From assembly GCA_964343835.1 (NCBI GenBank), contig CAYFKR010000005.1:1-64000 (forward strand): a DNA stretch of 64,000 nt, in the 5' to 3' direction. The notes beneath the pieces were generated by a model, which ran no database searches, was not told where the DNA came from, and saw only the letters and a program-made list of their open reading frames with translations. The translations under genes and the position numbers were made by a program. Positions 44,487 to 52,992 of the stretch are shown one piece after another; the stretch's first letter is position 1; every line of letters begins with the position of its first letter. This DNA comes from CALEMW01 sp964343835. Lineage in GTDB: Bacteria; Krumholzibacteriota; Krumholzibacteriia; LZORAL124-64-63.

Positions 44487-44571
44487 TTTCACACCATGAG
44501 CGCGGTCTGTCCAGTCGGGCGTGCCGCGCGGTCGTCTTTGCAAGCCTCGCTCTCGCACCCGGAGGTTCCCG

Positions 44572-44862
44572 ATGCATCACGGTCCCGCCCCGGAACACGG
44601 ACCGGATCCCGCCAGCGGCTACAAGAGCCGGCTCGGCGTCCGCATGTTCCTGCTGTACTGCGTGGTCTACGCCGGCTTCGTCCTGATCAACGTGTTCACC
44701 GAGGGACGCGCCATGCAGACCATCGTGTTCGCCGGCCTCAACCTGGCCGTGGTCTACGGCATGGGGCTGATCATCCTGGCGCTGGTGCTGGCGGTCATCT
44801 ACAACCGCCTGTGCTCGGCCAAGGAGAAGGAACTGGCCGGGAGCGGGGAGGTGGAATCGTGA
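44572..44862 (+). CDS. DUF485 membrane protein, small partner of SSS symporter
   Basis: A 96-residue protein with two membrane helices (FLLYCVVYAGFVLINVF; LAVVYGMGLIILALVLAVIY) and the DUF485 pattern (YKSRLGVRMFLLYCVVYAGF). It is equivalent to YjcH, which is encoded with the acetate permease ActP. GGAGGTTCCCG precedes the ATG at 44572. Its TGA overlaps the GTG start of the symporter gene (GTGA at 44859-44862), so the two are tightly coupled. Confidence 0.9.
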   Translation: MHHGPAPEHGPDPASGYKSRLGVRMFLLYCVVYAGFVLINVFTEGRAMQTIVFAGLNLAVVYGMGLIILALVLAVIYNRLCSAKEKELAGSGEVES

Positions 44863-46724
44863 ATCTGCACGGTACCCCCCTGTCCATCATCATCTTCGGG
44901 GCCTTCGTGGTCCTGGTGCTCTACCTGAGCTACTACTTCGCGCGGCGGGCCAAGTCGGCGGCGGGCTACTTCGCGGCGGGCGGCCAGATCCACTGGGCGG
45001 TCAACGGCGTGAGTTTCGCCGGCGACTACCTGTCGGCCGCGTCGTTCCTGGGGATCTGCGGCATGATCGCCACCCTGGGCTACGACGGCTTCCTCTACTC
45101 CATCGGCTACCTCGCGGGCTGGGTGGTGGCCCTCTTCGTGGTGGCCGAGCCCATGAAGCGGATGGGCAAGTTCACCTTCACCGACGCCCTCGACGCCAAG
45201 TTCGACAGCCGCGGCATCAAGCTGGCGGCGGCCATCTCCACCCTGGTGGTGTCGATCTGCTACCTGATCCCCCAGATGAACGGCGCCGGCTCCCTGGTGG
45301 TCCCCCTGCTGGGGCTGCCTCACTGGGTGGGCGTGACCATCGTGGGCATCATTGTGATCACCATCGTGGCCACGGCGGGCATGACGTCGACCACCTACGT
45401 GCAGTTCCTCAAGGGCGGGCTGCTGCTGGTGTTCTCCACCGTCCTGGTGGTCTTCCTGATGATGCGGGGCGTGAGCACGGACAGCGTCGGCCTGACCGGC
45501 GACGACGGCGGGTCCCTGGGCTTCGTCCCCGTCGAGACGACCCACGACGACCTGCTCGGCCAGGAGTACGTGCTGCTCCACGAGGTCGACGGGTTCTCCA
45601 AGTACGAGAAGGACGGCAAGCCGTCGTGGTGGATCGCCGACGGCGCGACTCTCTGGCAGTGCCAGTTCGAGGGCGGCGGCCTGATCAACGGCGAGCCGGA
45701 GGGGCTGCTCTATCCCGTGGGGCGGGCCAAGGCCATCGGCGGCATGAACGCCGAGGAGGCCGCCGAGGGCACGGGTCCCCAGAACCCGATCACGTTCCTC
45801 GCCACGCTGACCCACGAGGACACGCGGATCGAGCAGTGGCACAAGACCAAGGTCTACGACGAGAAGGGCGTGAAGACGACCGTCTACTATCCCAAGACCG
45901 TCTCCGGCACCGACGTGATGAAGCCCGGCGTGAAGTTCAAGGTGAAGACGGGCTGGGAGAAGCTGAATTTCGTGTCGCTGATGCTGGCGCTGTTCTTCGG
46001 CACCGCGGCGCTGCCGCACATCCTGATCCGGTACTACACGGTGCCGAGTCCGGCCTGTGCGCGGAAGTCGACCATCGTGGCCATCGCGGCCATCGGCTTC
46101 TTCTACATCCTGACGCTGTTCATGGGGCTGGGCGCCGGCATCAACGGCACCATCAACCCCGCGGACAACAACATGTCGGCACCGTTGCTGGCCATGAGCT
46201 TCGGCGGCGTGCTGTTCGCCATCATCTCGGCCATCGCGTTCGCCACGGTGCTGGGCACGGTGGCGGGTCTGATCGTGGCGGCGTCGGGTGCGGTGGCCCA
46301 CGACCTCATGGACCGCTACGGCGGCATGGATCTCACCGAGCAGGCCAAGGTGCGGGCCGGCAAGGTGGCGGCGTTCGTGGTGGGCATCATCGCCATCGTG
46401 CTGGGCATCGTGTTCCGCGGCGTGAACGTGAGCTTCCTGGTGGGCTGGGCGTTCGCCGTGGCGGCGTCGGCCAACCTGCCCGCCATCCTCATGCTGCTGT
46501 TCTGGCCCAAGACGACGGCGCAGGGCATCACGGCCTCGATCTTCGTGGGCATCGTGGCGGCCCTGGGCATCATCCTGACGGGGCCGGCCATGTTCGCCGG
46601 GCCCTACGGCAAGACGGCGGCCGACGCGCTCCACCCGCTGGGCCAGCCGGGCATCATCTCGATCCCGCTGAGCTTCCTGACGCTGGTGGTGGTGTCGCTG
46701 ATGACGCAGAAGAAGAAGGCCTGA
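44859..46724 (+). CDS. SSS-family solute:Na+ symporter, ActP-like, with extra loop domain
   Basis: A 621-residue protein with about 13 membrane helices: GYFAAGGQIHWAVNGVSFAG, GDYLSAASFLGICGMIATLG, FGTAALPHILIRYYTVPSP and GVAHD-type region VAHDLMDRYGG, all typical of acetate/monocarboxylate symporters. It is longer than ActP (about 550) because of a hydrophilic insertion of roughly 130-150 residues (about 205-360, VPVETTHDDLLGQEYVLLHE to VKFKVKTGWEKLNF) between two helices. The insertion holds charged and aromatic residues and no recognised domain. The partner is DUF485. The substrate is probably acetate or another short monocarboxylate. The GTG start at 44859 has GGGGAGG upstream. A terminator follows. 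Confidence 0.9.
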   Translation: MNLHGTPLSIIIFGAFVVLVLYLSYYFARRAKSAAGYFAAGGQIHWAVNGVSFAGDYLSAASFLGICGMIATLGYDGFLYSIGYLAGWVVALFVVAEPMKRMGKFTFTDALDAKFDSRGIKLAAAISTLVVSICYLIPQMNGAGSLVVPLLGLPHWVGVTIVGIIVITIVATAGMTSTTYVQFLKGGLLLVFSTVLVVFLMMRGVSTDSVGLTGDDGGSLGFVPVETTHDDLLGQEYVLLHEVDGFSKYEKDGKPSWWIADGATLWQCQFEGGGLINGEPEGLLYPVGRAKAIGGMNAEEAAEGTGPQNPITFLATLTHEDTRIEQWHKTKVYDEKGVKTTVYYPKTVSGTDVMKPGVKFKVKTGWEKLNFVSLMLALFFGTAALPHILIRYYTVPSPACARKSTIVAIAAIGFFYILTLFMGLGAGINGTINPADNNMSAPLLAMSFGGVLFAIISAIAFATVLGTVAGLIVAASGAVAHDLMDRYGGMDLTEQAKVRAGKVAAFVVGIIAIVLGIVFRGVNVSFLVGWAFAVAASANLPAILMLLFWPKTTAQGITASIFVGIVAALGIILTGPAMFAGPYGKTAADALHPLGQPGIISIPLSFLTLVVVSLMTQKKKA

Positions 46725-46745
46725 GCGATCGTTGATCGGAGACCA

Positions 46746-46767
46746 GGGCGGGGCTTCGGCCCCGCCC
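46746..46767 (+). terminator. Rho-independent terminator after the SSS symporter
   Basis: The stem GGGCGGGGC / GCCCCGCCC has a TTCG loop, followed by TTCTCTCT. Confidence 0.85.
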
Positions 46768-46804
46768 TTCTCTCTGAGGGTGGAAAAACAGGAGCAATAT
46801 CATC

Positions 46805-46810
46805 TATAAT
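46805..46810 (+). promoter_or_regulatory. -10 element of the gene at 46847
   Basis: A perfect TATAAT, 36 nt upstream of the ATG; a weak TGGAAA lies 18 bp further upstream. Confidence 0.55.
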
Positions 46811-46846
46811 CCAGAGTCCATCGATTCAACCCTGGAGGGAGACAAC

Positions 46847-47494
46847 ATGAAGCATCGATACGGGATCATCCTGATCGTCCTGACGCTGCTCGTCGCCACG
46901 GCCGGAGCCCAGGGCGTGGTGAACGGCGGCATGGACGGCGACGTCGGAGCGGATCAGGTCGGAGCGCCCTGGACCGCCTGGTCCGCCGACACCTGGCTGC
47001 CGGGCGGCTTCGCCGGCGACGGGGGCGTGTACGCCTCCGGCATGCCCGCCTCGCCCCAGGGCGGGACCTTCGCGAGCGTCGCCGCCATCGGGACCACCTA
47101 CCGCGAGTGGATCCGCCAGACCGTGACCGGCCTGACGCCGGGTGAGGTCTACACCCTCACCTTCTTCGCCGCCAACGCCGGCTTCGAGTTCGTGACCGGT
47201 CCGTGGCCCACCGAGGATCGCGCCGGCAGCCTGGAGGTCTCGCTGGGCGCCGAGTCGCACCAGACGCCGATGATGGTCCACGACGGATTCGGCAGCCAGG
47301 TGTGGTACCCCTTCGTCATGACCTTCACGCCCTCCGCTGCCTCGCTGACCCTGGAGTTCAGGGCGACGGACGAGAGCCTCGTCGGGGGCGGCAACGTGGC
47401 CGCCAGGCTGGCGGTGGACGGTGTGGTGCTGGAGGCCCAGTCGGTGGCGTCCGAGGAGCTGACTTGGGGGGCGGTCAAGGAGCTGTACCGCTAG
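46847..47494 (+). CDS. Small secreted beta-sandwich protein with W-x-x-V-K C-terminal tag
   Basis: A 215-residue protein with signal peptide MKHRYGIILIVLTLLVATAGA. One domain of about 175 residues has the pattern of a carbohydrate-binding or DUF642-like jelly roll (VVNGGMDGDVGADQVGAPW, IRQTVTGLTPGEVYTLTFFA, RLAVDGVVLE). It ends VASEELTWGAVKELYR, the same C-terminal tag as the proteins at 24050 and 16833. GGAGGGAGACAAC precedes the ATG. It is a single-gene unit between two terminators. Function unknown. Confidence 0.82.
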   Translation: MKHRYGIILIVLTLLVATAGAQGVVNGGMDGDVGADQVGAPWTAWSADTWLPGGFAGDGGVYASGMPASPQGGTFASVAAIGTTYREWIRQTVTGLTPGEVYTLTFFAANAGFEFVTGPWPTEDRAGSLEVSLGAESHQTPMMVHDGFGSQVWYPFVMTFTPSAASLTLEFRATDESLVGGGNVAARLAVDGVVLEAQSVASEELTWGAVKELYR

Positions 47495-47514
47495 GGGTCG
47501 GAGACGGAATGGAT

Positions 47515-47541
47515 AAGGGCGGGGCCATCGGCCCCGCCCTT
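47515..47541. terminator. Bidirectional terminator
   Basis: The stem AAGGGCGGGGCC / GGCCCCGCCCTT has an ATC loop. It lies between the convergent stops at 47494 and 47564. Confidence 0.88.
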
Positions 47542-47563
47542 CCTCGTTCCGGTCATGTCCGGC

Positions 47564-48652
47564 CTAGAAGACGAACCACCAGGCGAAGGTGCCGCGCTTG
47601 CCCTTCCAGTCCTCACCCCCGACCACCGTGGTCGTGTAGTCGGTGAGCTCCAGACCCCAGCCGAAGTTCTTCGTGACCTTCACCTTCACGTTGGCGAAAA
47701 GCGCCGTGTTCTTCAGGTACGGGGCCGCAAAGGCGCCGCCGGCCTGCACGTCGAGGTCGGCGTCGTCCGGGTCGTCGAAGCCGTAGCCGGCGTTGATCTC
47801 CACCCGGTCCGCCACCGGCATGCCCAGGCTCACGAACCCGCCCTTGCCGTCGATGGCCAGCGCGCCGTCGGGGTGGTCGGGGTTGTAGTCCAGGCCGTAG
47901 TGCACGAATTCGCGGCCCACGCCACGGCCCATGTACCCCTCGGCCTTCAGGACGGTCTTGCCGAGCTTCGCCGAGAACTCGCCGACGACCACGTAGGGGG
48001 AGTAGTCGGCGTCGCCCACGGTGACCGACCGGGCGCCGGCGCCGACGGCCAGCAGCGTGCCGTCGGCCAGCACGTCCTTGGCCGCGATGCGCCCCATGAA
48101 CCAGGGCATGTTCTCCTGCTGCTCCTGCGCGTTGCTGACGCGGTGCTTGGCCACGCTGGCGGTGTACTGCATGCCGCCCGAGCCGTAGCGCAGGGTGAAC
48201 TGGGGCACGCGCCACCACAGGTTGCCGGCCCACGACAGGATGCCGAAGTCGATGGTGCCGGGATTCATGGCGGCGATGGGCAGCCAGTCCTGACCTCCGC
48301 GGATGCTCAGGGCTCCCTTCTTGGCCTCGGCGTAGCCCAGCCGCAGGCGGGGCAGCAGGTTGTTGGAGGCGTTGCTGCCGTAGAAGTCGATCTCGAAGAC
48401 CGAGCCGTAGGTCCATTCGCCGTCGACGGTGGAGGCCCGCACGCCGATGCGCGTGTCGCGGGGGTTGAAGTTCACCTCGTCGCCGTCGGGGTCGGTGATG
48501 TAGGAGCTGAAGTCCTGGAACTGGAGGCCGTCGTCGTAGCCCATGTTGAAGGCGGCGCGGCCGAAGACGTCGACGGTCGGCGGATCGGCGGCGAGGACGA
48601 CGGCGGGGATGCAGAGCAGGAGGATCGCGAGGACGGTGCGCTGGACGGTCAT
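47564..48652 (-). CDS. Outer-membrane porin (DcaP-like)
   Basis: A 362-residue protein with signal peptide MTVQRTVLAILLLCIPAVVLA. It is followed by a barrel with porin-like motifs: FNPRDTRIGVRASTVDG, VFEIDFYGSNASNN, LRLGYAEAKKGALSIRGGQD, RVPQFTLRYGSGG. The C-terminus is FAWWFVF, a classical BAM-recognised signal with terminal Phe. This order of motifs resembles DcaP/trimeric porins, which admit small anions or organic acids. The specificity here is unknown. The ATG at 48652 has GGGAG upstream. It has no operon partner. Confidence 0.85.
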   Translation of the reverse strand: MTVQRTVLAILLLCIPAVVLAADPPTVDVFGRAAFNMGYDDGLQFQDFSSYITDPDGDEVNFNPRDTRIGVRASTVDGEWTYGSVFEIDFYGSNASNNLLPRLRLGYAEAKKGALSIRGGQDWLPIAAMNPGTIDFGILSWAGNLWWRVPQFTLRYGSGGMQYTASVAKHRVSNAQEQQENMPWFMGRIAAKDVLADGTLLAVGAGARSVTVGDADYSPYVVVGEFSAKLGKTVLKAEGYMGRGVGREFVHYGLDYNPDHPDGALAIDGKGGFVSLGMPVADRVEINAGYGFDDPDDADLDVQAGGAFAAPYLKNTALFANVKVKVTKNFGWGLELTDYTTTVVGGEDWKGKRGTFAWWFVF

Positions 48653-48769
48653 GACAGTCTCCCGGAAAGCGAGAACCGCCGCAGCGGGCGGCGGATGCGT
48701 TGAGAGGTCGCGTTCACCATGGTGAGTGCGCCGGGAGCTGTCAAGAAAATCACAGGCAGGGCGAAAGGC

Positions 48770-49771
48770 TCAGGACCCGGCCCTGGCGATCAGCCCGATC
48801 GTGTCCACGCGCTTCAGGATCGCCGAGCCGCGGCAGTGCAGGGTCGAACCGTCCACGTTCAGGGGGAACGGGCCGCCGTCGTCGCGTTCGAGGACCAGTT
48901 CGCGATCCACGACATGGTGCTCGAACCCCCAGCGCTCCGGGTCGTCGGTGATGGCGCCGCTCCGGGCGCGCAGGGCCTGGGGGAGCAGGCGCAGCATGCC
49001 GATGTCGCGCAGGCCGAACACGTGGAAGCGTCCCGATCCGAGGGGGTCGTCGGAGTAGGCCAGGTCCGGACCCAGGTAGCCGTTCACCACCACGAGGGCC
49101 TGGTAGCGGCCGTGGGCCGCCACGTTTCCGTCCACGCGGATCGTCCAGCGGCCGCGTCCGAACGGGCCGCGGATCATCTTTTCCAGGAGGGCCAGGGTCA
49201 TGCCCGTGGTGAACGGGCCGAGGTCTCCGAACACCTGACTCAGCAGGCCCTTGTACCACTTGGTGAAGCGGTTCTCCGTGAAGTGGGGGATGCGCCCGAA
49301 GATCTCCGCGCCGCCGTAGCCCACGAAGTGGCGGGGCGGGACGTCGGGACGCGAGCCGTCGACGGCGGACAGCACGTCGCACGGCATCAGGTGCCGGGCG
49401 CCGATGGCCTCGGCGAACACGTCCGCGGCGTCGACGATCTCGTCGGGCATGCCCAGCACCTTGCCCAGCAGGTCCGCCGACCCCTTGCGCAGGAACCCCA
49501 GCTCGATCTCGCCCAGCGGCACGCCCGAATCGCAGCAGCCTTCGAGCACGGCGTTGAAGGTGCCGGACCCTCCGGCCGAGATCAGGAGCCGCCGTCCGTC
49601 CGCCAGCAGGTCCGCGGCCATGGTCCGGGCCTCGGCGTGGGTGTGGGCCACGTGCAGACCGAGGTCGCCGAATCCGCGCTCGGCGAACAGGGGCTCGATG
49701 CGTTCGACCTTCTTCCAGTCGCTGATGGATCCGGAGATGGTCGTGGCGATCACGTCGATGCGTCGGCTCAT
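48770..49771 (-). CDS. Diacylglycerol kinase-like lipid kinase
   Basis: A 333-residue protein of the DAGK/sphingosine kinase superfamily. The nucleotide-binding motif is LLISAGGSGTFNAVLEG (62-78), a GGDGT variant with Ser in place of Asp. Downstream it carries the two-domain pattern (LGFLRKGSADLLGKVLGMP; FVGYGGAEIFGRIPH; LVVVNGYLGPDLAYSDDPL; PFPLNVDGST). It probably phosphorylates a lipid at the membrane. Its ATG overlaps the stop of the PlsC-kinase fusion by ATGA, making it the last gene of a three-gene overlapping operon. The Asp-to-Ser change is worth noting, since that Asp is usually conserved. Confidence 0.83.
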   Translation of the reverse strand: MSRRIDVIATTISGSISDWKKVERIEPLFAERGFGDLGLHVAHTHAEARTMAADLLADGRRLLISAGGSGTFNAVLEGCCDSGVPLGEIELGFLRKGSADLLGKVLGMPDEIVDAADVFAEAIGARHLMPCDVLSAVDGSRPDVPPRHFVGYGGAEIFGRIPHFTENRFTKWYKGLLSQVFGDLGPFTTGMTLALLEKMIRGPFGRGRWTIRVDGNVAAHGRYQALVVVNGYLGPDLAYSDDPLGSGRFHVFGLRDIGMLRLLPQALRARSGAITDDPERWGFEHHVVDRELVLERDDGGPFPLNVDGSTLHCRGSAILKRVDTIGLIARAGS

Positions 49772-51195
49772 GTCGTCTCCTCCGGTCGCGGGGCGCGCAG
49801 GCCGTCGATCAGCTCCCGCGCCTCCTCCAGGATCGCTTCCCGGCTCCGCTCGCCGTCGAGCACGTAGGCGGGCAGGCCGAGGGTCCCGTCCAGGGCCTCC
49901 ACCACCGCCAGGTAGGCCTCGCGCAGGCGCCCCAGCTTCTCCTCGTTCTCGTGGACCTGCACGCGCTCGCCGCGCCCGTGGATGCGCTCCATGGAGACGG
50001 CGGGGGGCAGGTCCAGGAAGAGCACGGCGTCGGGGCGCTGGAGGCGGGTCAGGCCGAGGCGGCGCATGGTCCTCAGTTCGGGGAATTCGTCGTACAGGGG
50101 ATCGTCGGCGCGGCCGCCGCCCGACAGGATCTCCACCGCCCGGGCGCAGAAGTCCGGGTTGAGCTGCCCTTCGCGGTAGAGGGCCGACCACGCCGTCATG
50201 TTCAGCAGGGGCGAGCCGTCCATCACCACCACGTCGGGGCCGTACCAGCGGCGGGCCTCGCCCAGCAGGGCGTCGCGCAGGAGCAGCTCGCCGATCTTGG
50301 GGATCTTGTAGCGGGCCAGGGAACGGGCGTCCTTGGCCTGGGCGCTGAGCCAACGACGGAGCTTCTCCTTGAGCAGGGGTTGGACGGGGCGCGGGGCGCC
50401 GTCGGCGAAAAGCTGCAGTTCGTCGCCGATGAGGCAGACGCTCCCGGTGCGCGACAGGTCCTCGGCCAGCAGCCGCGACATGGTGCTCTTGCCGGAACCG
50501 TCGATGCCGAGGGCCGCGACCACGAAGGCCCGCGGTCGCTCGCCGCGTCGACGGTGCCGCATGGCCGTGCCCGAGCGCCCGAGCCCCTCGACGGTCCTGC
50601 GCAGGTCGTCGGCGATGTCGCGACCTTCGCCCCGGACCGCCTGCGGCGGCCCGAAGCTCACGTGCTGCCACACGGGGAGGGGCAGGGCGGAGCTGCGGGG
50701 CAGGGCGCGGTCGCTGCCCGCCAGGAACGCGGGCACCAGAGGAACGTGGGGTCGGTCGGCCACCAGCCGGCCCACGCCCGAGTGGAAGCGCCCCAGCACG
50801 CCGGCCTCGCCGCGGGTCCCTTCGGGAAAGATGATCACGATGCCGCCCGCGTCCACCACGCCGCCCATGCGCTCGAGCACGTCGCCGCCGCCGGCGTCGC
50901 GGTCCACCCATACGGGGCGGAACAGCCAGTCCAGGAACGCGAACAGGCGCCGACGCCGGGCGAAGTAGTCCCGGGCCGCCACCACGTGAACGTCGCCCAG
51001 CAGGCGCAGGGGCAGCGCACCGCAGAGCATGAGCACGTCCAGGTGGCTGTTGTGGTTGGCGGCCACCACGAACGGGCCGCGTCGGGGCAGGTTCTCCGCG
51101 CCGCGCACGCCGAGTCCGAAGATCAGGTGGAGCAGGGGCCGCAGCAGGAGGGTGTGGACCAGGAGGCGCGGCAGGTTACGGAGCCTGGGTGCCAC
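49768..51195 (-). CDS. PlsC-type acyltransferase fused to a thymidylate kinase-like P-loop domain
   Basis: A 475-residue protein. Residues 1-205 form a lysophosphatidate acyltransferase-type domain with NHNSHLD (47-53, HxxxxD) and FPEGTR (123-128). Residues 222-475 form a P-loop kinase of thymidylate-kinase character: GIDGSGKST (230-238), a region with VVVMDGSPLLNM and a lid-like VLFLDLPPAVSMERIHGRG. The pairing in one chain is unusual. With a CdsA-like gene upstream and a lipid kinase downstream it suggests a dedicated phospholipid or lipid-linked pathway, in which the kinase domain may phosphorylate a lipid head group or nucleoside. GTG start at 51195. It overlaps both neighbours. Confidence 0.87.
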   Translation of the reverse strand: MAPRLRNLPRLLVHTLLLRPLLHLIFGLGVRGAENLPRRGPFVVAANHNSHLDVLMLCGALPLRLLGDVHVVAARDYFARRRRLFAFLDWLFRPVWVDRDAGGGDVLERMGGVVDAGGIVIIFPEGTRGEAGVLGRFHSGVGRLVADRPHVPLVPAFLAGSDRALPRSSALPLPVWQHVSFGPPQAVRGEGRDIADDLRRTVEGLGRSGTAMRHRRRGERPRAFVVAALGIDGSGKSTMSRLLAEDLSRTGSVCLIGDELQLFADGAPRPVQPLLKEKLRRWLSAQAKDARSLARYKIPKIGELLLRDALLGEARRWYGPDVVVMDGSPLLNMTAWSALYREGQLNPDFCARAVEILSGGGRADDPLYDEFPELRTMRRLGLTRLQRPDAVLFLDLPPAVSMERIHGRGERVQVHENEEKLGRLREAYLAVVEALDGTLGLPAYVLDGERSREAILEEARELIDGLRAPRPEETT

Positions 51196-52072
51196 GGCCC
51201 ACCACCTCCTCGCCGAACTTCAGGATCCAGCGCAGGTAGTGGAACACGATGGGCGCCGTATAGAGGTAGGCCGACAGCGATTCCAGTACGCGCCCGCGCC
51301 CGGGCTCCAGGTCGGCCGGGTCGATGCCCAGATCGCGCTCGATGGCCGCCACCGTCCGTTCCCCCATGAGCACCAGCACCGGGATCAGCGCGCCGACGAA
51401 GACGGCCGGCCCGAGAGGAACGCCCGTCCAGGGTCTCAGTAGCAACGACAGCCCCACCGCCGCGGGCAGACCGATCAGCAACCCGACCGCCCGACCTAGC
51501 CGGGCGGTCGCCAGGGAGAGCGACCGGCACACCGCGACTGACAGCAGCAGCAGCAGCGTCAACCACGTGGAGTAGTAGGCCAGGTACGCCAGGTGCCCCA
51601 GGCAGTAGACGAAGAAGAACAGCCCGAAATCGATGATCCCGATGGACAGCAGGCTGCCCCGGCCGTCGTCGTCGAAGACCGTCACCAGGTAGGGGATCAC
51701 GATGAACGCGTATACCGGGATCGAGATGATGAAGAACCCGTACCAGTCGATCTGCACCAGCACGATCATGAACGGGATGGAGAGGTAGGCCCCCAGCACC
51801 CCGAGCCGGTCCTCGAGCCGCAGGTCCACCATGGAGAAGTACTCGCGCAGGGCCCGGTACGAGATGAAGGCCAGCAGCCACACGGCGGGCGTGAAGGACA
51901 CGACGTCCGCCACCACGACCACCAGCACGAAGGCCCACAGATGGCTCAGATGGCAGGGGAGGCGCAGCCGGCCGAGGCGCTCGGCGAGGGCGACGAGGCT
52001 CAGGCAGGCCAGGAGGACCAGGGGGGCGATCTCCTGCGGGCCGAGCTGGGATGGATCGAGACTCCCGATCAT
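51176..52072 (-). CDS. CdsA-family-like membrane protein with altered signature
   Basis: A 298-residue protein with about eight membrane helices. Its C-terminal region (AAIERDLGIDPADLEPGRG, then VLESLSAYLYTAPIVFHYLR) follows the layout of phosphatidate cytidylyltransferases. The Asp-Arg-x-Asp of the standard signature (after PGHGG) is replaced by Glu-Ser-Leu, and the expected Lys-Arg pair is Glu-Arg. It may be an inactive or re-purposed member. It is the first gene of the lipid operon, overlapping the next by 20 nt. The ATG at 52072 has GAGG upstream. Confidence 0.78.
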   Translation of the reverse strand: MIGSLDPSQLGPQEIAPLVLLACLSLVALAERLGRLRLPCHLSHLWAFVLVVVVADVVSFTPAVWLLAFISYRALREYFSMVDLRLEDRLGVLGAYLSIPFMIVLVQIDWYGFFIISIPVYAFIVIPYLVTVFDDDGRGSLLSIGIIDFGLFFFVYCLGHLAYLAYYSTWLTLLLLLSVAVCRSLSLATARLGRAVGLLIGLPAAVGLSLLLRPWTGVPLGPAVFVGALIPVLVLMGERTVAAIERDLGIDPADLEPGRGRVLESLSAYLYTAPIVFHYLRWILKFGEEVVGRGTQAP

Positions 52073-52194
52073 GGCGACCTCGCTTTCCGGATTCGTCCAT
52101 TCTACTCCGGTGCGGAAGAACGCGTCAGGGTTTTTCGATGCGCCGGGGCCCGAACAGGCTTCAACCAGCCAGGCCTTTCTGATAGCCTGCGTTC

Positions 52195-52992
52195 ATGAAC
52201 CTCCGCCGGTGGACACTCGCCTTCACGGGCGATGATCGGCACCTCGAAGCCGACTACCTCGCCCGCACAGCCGCGCTGAACCTGGGGCACCTCAGGTTCT
52301 GCCACGTCGTGTCCATCCTCTTCATCTCCGCCTGGGCGTTCATCGACCTGGCGTTCTATCCCGATCGGGCGCGGACCTTCCTGCTCATCAAGTTCGCGGG
52401 CATCGTCCCGATGTTCGTCGCGGGTCTGCTGTTCTCGTACACGGGGACGTACCGGCGCATCTACAGCATCGTGTCGTCGGTGTACGTCGTCGTGATCGGG
52501 ACGGGTTTCACGGCGATGGCCGCCATGGCCCTCGGCAACGATGTCACCCCCCTGTTCATGGGGATCGCCCTGACCTACGTCTTCAATTATACGTTCATCC
52601 GATCGCGGTTCATCCACTCGGTCGTCGCCGGATGGCTCGTGCTCGTGATCTATGCCTGCTCCATGCTGTGGAAGACGGGTGGATCGCCGGGGCCGGGCGT
52701 GGCGGGTACGATCTTCTTCGGTGTGGTGCTGAATCTGCTGGGCACGATCGTCTCCTACACCCAGGAGCGCTGGGGCCGCGAGGCCTTCGTCCTGAACAGG
52801 CGTCTGGAGGAATCGCTGCTCGAGATCAGGCTCCTGGAGGGCATCCTGCCGGTCTGCGCGTCCTGCAAGATGATCCGCAACGAAGAGGGGCACTGGACGC
52901 AGATCGAGACGTACATCAGCGAACGAACGAACGCCGATTTCACCCACACCATGTGCCCCGCCTGCGCGAAGGCGCTCTACCCGGACCTCTGA
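52195..52992 (+). CDS. Polytopic membrane sensor with C-terminal zinc-type CxxC...CxxC box
   Basis: A 265-residue protein with six predicted helices (HLRFCHVVSILFISAWAFID, LIKFAGIVPMFVAGLLF, YSIVSSVYVVVIGTGFTAMA, VVAGWLVLVIYACSMLW). A short coiled coil follows (RRLEESLLEIRLLEG), then ILPVCASCKMIRNEEGHW and FTHTMCPACAKALYPDL. This C-terminal cysteine box usually ends sensory histidine kinases, diguanylate cyclases or PAS proteins; here no output domain is present. The start is ATG at 52195 without a visible Shine-Dalgarno site. Its stop abuts the convergent AbgT stop (TGATCA). The role is unknown; signalling is likely. Confidence 0.78.
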   Translation: MNLRRWTLAFTGDDRHLEADYLARTAALNLGHLRFCHVVSILFISAWAFIDLAFYPDRARTFLLIKFAGIVPMFVAGLLFSYTGTYRRIYSIVSSVYVVVIGTGFTAMAAMALGNDVTPLFMGIALTYVFNYTFIRSRFIHSVVAGWLVLVIYACSMLWKTGGSPGPGVAGTIFFGVVLNLLGTIVSYTQERWGREAFVLNRRLEESLLEIRLLEGILPVCASCKMIRNEEGHWTQIETYISERTNADFTHTMCPACAKALYPDL

